23,517 nucleotides of DNA from an uncultured Sphingomonadaceae bacterium (GTDB taxonomy: Bacteria > Pseudomonadota > Alphaproteobacteria > Sphingomonadales > Sphingomonadaceae): contig CAKZSF010000333.1 of the NCBI GenBank assembly GCA_937920575.1, positions 1-23,517 of the forward strand, given 5' to 3'. Position 1 is the first letter of the stretch, and every line of letters starts with the position of its first letter. This document shows positions 22,417 through 23,517 of this stretch, in pieces. The position numbers were made by a program, and so were the translations under genes. The notes under the pieces were generated by a model. That model did not search any database, had not been told where the DNA came from, and saw nothing but the letters and a program-made list of their open reading frames with translations.

Positions 22417-23517
22417 ATGAAATTCGCAGGAACCTCTTCCGCATTGGCGCTCGCCATTGGCAGCCTCGCCATCCCCTCGGCGGCGTTCGCGCAGGATGCA
22501 GACACCGCTGATCAAGTTACGGACGAAGACGGCAACGCGATCGACAGTCTGACTGTGATCGTGGTGACGGGTGCCAAGACGAAAGACCCCGAAGACGTTC
22601 AGGACGTCCCCTTCGCGGTCACCGCATTCAACGCGGAGTCGCTCGAAGCGCTAAAAGTGCGTGATGTTCAAAGCCTGACATATTCGGCGCCGAACGTTTC
22701 ACTCGATCAGATCGGCACCAGCCGCGGCACAGCCAACTTCTCGATCCGCGGTCTTGGCATCAACAGCTCGATTCCGTCGATTGATCCGACGGTCGGCGTG
22801 TTCGTTGATGGCGTCTATCTGGGCTTCAACGGCGGCGTAGTATTCGACCTGTTCGATCTCGACAGCGTGGAGATTTTGCGCGGGCCGCAAGGCGTCTTGT
22901 TTGGCCGTAACGTTACCGGCGGCGCTGTGTTGATCAACACCGGCAACCCAACCGAAGAATTCCAAGGCAAAGTCCGCGCGGCCATCGACGGCCCGTTGCT
23001 GGATGGTGGTCGCGGCGGCGCGAACACCACCGTCAGCGGCGTTGTGTCTGGCCCGTTGGTTGAAGACACATTGCTGTTCAAACTGGGTGCGTATTACAAC
23101 AATGATGATGGCTATTTCACCAACCAGTTCGATGGATCGAACCATGGCGCGGCCGAAACCACCATCCTGCGCGGTGCGCTGGAATTCCGCCCTGCGCCAG
23201 AGCTGACATTGGTCGGCAAAGTCGACTGGTTTGACAGCGAGGGTGATGGCCCATCGGCACAGAACCGCGGCCAGTTTGATCGAAACAGTTTCGATTTCGC
23301 GATCGACAATCCCGGCAGCTACACCAGCGAAATTCTCACCGCGTCGCTGCGCACCGATTGGGAAGTCGGCCCTGGTATCCTGACCAACATTTTTGGCTAT
23401 CGCGATTACAGCGCGACCACTGATGCAGATATCGATGCGCTACCTGTGTTCATTTTCCATTCTGACACAGAGACCGAGCAAGAGCAGCTGTCAACCGAGC
23501 TGCGCTATGCGATGAGC
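22417..23517 (+). CDS. TonB-dependent outer-membrane receptor, 3' part missing
   Basis: 367 codons are visible before the window ends, with no stop. AGGA lies 8 nt before the ATG. A Sec signal peptide ends near SAAFA (residues 21-25) before QDADTADQ. A TonB-box-like TVIVVTGAK (46-54) leads into the plug domain: VPFAVTAFNAESLEAL, NFSIRGLGINSS, VGVFVDGVYLG, and SVEILRGPQGVLFGRNVTGGAVLINT. The beta-barrel begins about residue 185. This is the common sphingomonad receptor type for siderophores, oligosaccharides or aromatic compounds; the ligand cannot be inferred here. The 118 bp upstream show no clear promoter to me. Confidence 0.93.
   Translation, partial: MKFAGTSSALALAIGSLAIPSAAFAQDADTADQVTDEDGNAIDSLTVIVVTGAKTKDPEDVQDVPFAVTAFNAESLEALKVRDVQSLTYSAPNVSLDQIGTSRGTANFSIRGLGINSSIPSIDPTVGVFVDGVYLGFNGGVVFDLFDLDSVEILRGPQGVLFGRNVTGGAVLINTGNPTEEFQGKVRAAIDGPLLDGGRGGANTTVSGVVSGPLVEDTLLFKLGAYYNNDDGYFTNQFDGSNHGAAETTILRGALEFRPAPELTLVGKVDWFDSEGDGPSAQNRGQFDRNSFDFAIDNPGSYTSEILTASLRTDWEVGPGILTNIFGYRDYSATTDADIDALPVFIFHSDTETEQEQLSTELRYAMS

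Noticed and set aside
1..23517. Search for CRISPR arrays, tRNA/rRNA genes, insertion sequences, prophage or defence systems
   Set aside because: No spaced repeat array, tRNA-like cloverleaf, transposase motif, terminal inverted repeats or defence-type proteins were seen by eye; all large gaps are under 200 bp.

Overview
The window looks like the chromosome of a sphingomonad alphaproteobacterium, most likely an Erythrobacteraceae relative (Erythrobacter/Altererythrobacter type). This is inferred from protein character: GapR/DUF2312, DUF1244, UbiG next to an aspartate kinase, a DUF2306-LytTR pair, and a large TonB-dependent receptor of the sphingomonad style. It also fits a GC content near 60% in sampled lines, dense packing, and long spurious antisense ORFs. 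There is no sign of a plasmid, prophage, IS element, CRISPR array, tRNA or rRNA. No gene-free stretch exceeds 300 bp; the largest gap is about 180 bp, upstream of katG.

Layout. (1) Positions 1-2996, minus strand: a tight block of nitronate monooxygenase/FabK-like enzyme, purU, a Tat-exported dienelactone-hydrolase lipoprotein, and a truncated VOC-family protein. (2) 3107-8683, plus strand: typA/bipA, then katG with an elaborate upstream region and a strong terminator, then a membrane-anchored redoxin and a Pr6Pr-like membrane protein. (3) 8692-10195: a membrane LytTR regulator divergent from a DUF2306 membrane protein. (4) 10224-13521, minus strand: lysC, a lipoprotein, a small two-helix membrane protein and purT, closely spaced. 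(5) 13642-15284, plus strand: a phytanoyl-CoA-dioxygenase-like enzyme overlapping ubiG. (6) 15272-20782, minus strand: DUF1244, gapR, ybjQ-like, an alpha/beta hydrolase, yebC, ruvC, a Spx/ArsC-like protein, a methyltransferase and a secreted glycerophosphodiesterase. (7) 20829 to the end, plus strand: pyk and the first 367 codons of a TonB-dependent receptor.

How genes may work together. PurU releases formate from 10-formyl-THF and PurT consumes formate in purine synthesis; both are present about 8 kb apart. KatG and the redoxin downstream suggest a peroxide/redox-defence neighbourhood. yebC-ruvC starts a DNA-repair/translation-related run that continues with unrelated genes instead of ruvAB. 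The gene content is mostly housekeeping and I see no clear new multi-protein system. The most unusual signals are at the RNA/regulatory level: a katG 5' region that can sequester the Shine-Dalgarno sequence in a perfect 9-bp stem while also holding an EcfG-type promoter inside the same stem-loop; a hairpin that encloses the pyk start codon; and an in-frame internal start in lysC with its own ribosome-binding site, suggesting an alpha/beta aspartokinase. Functions are assigned from motifs by eye, with no database search.
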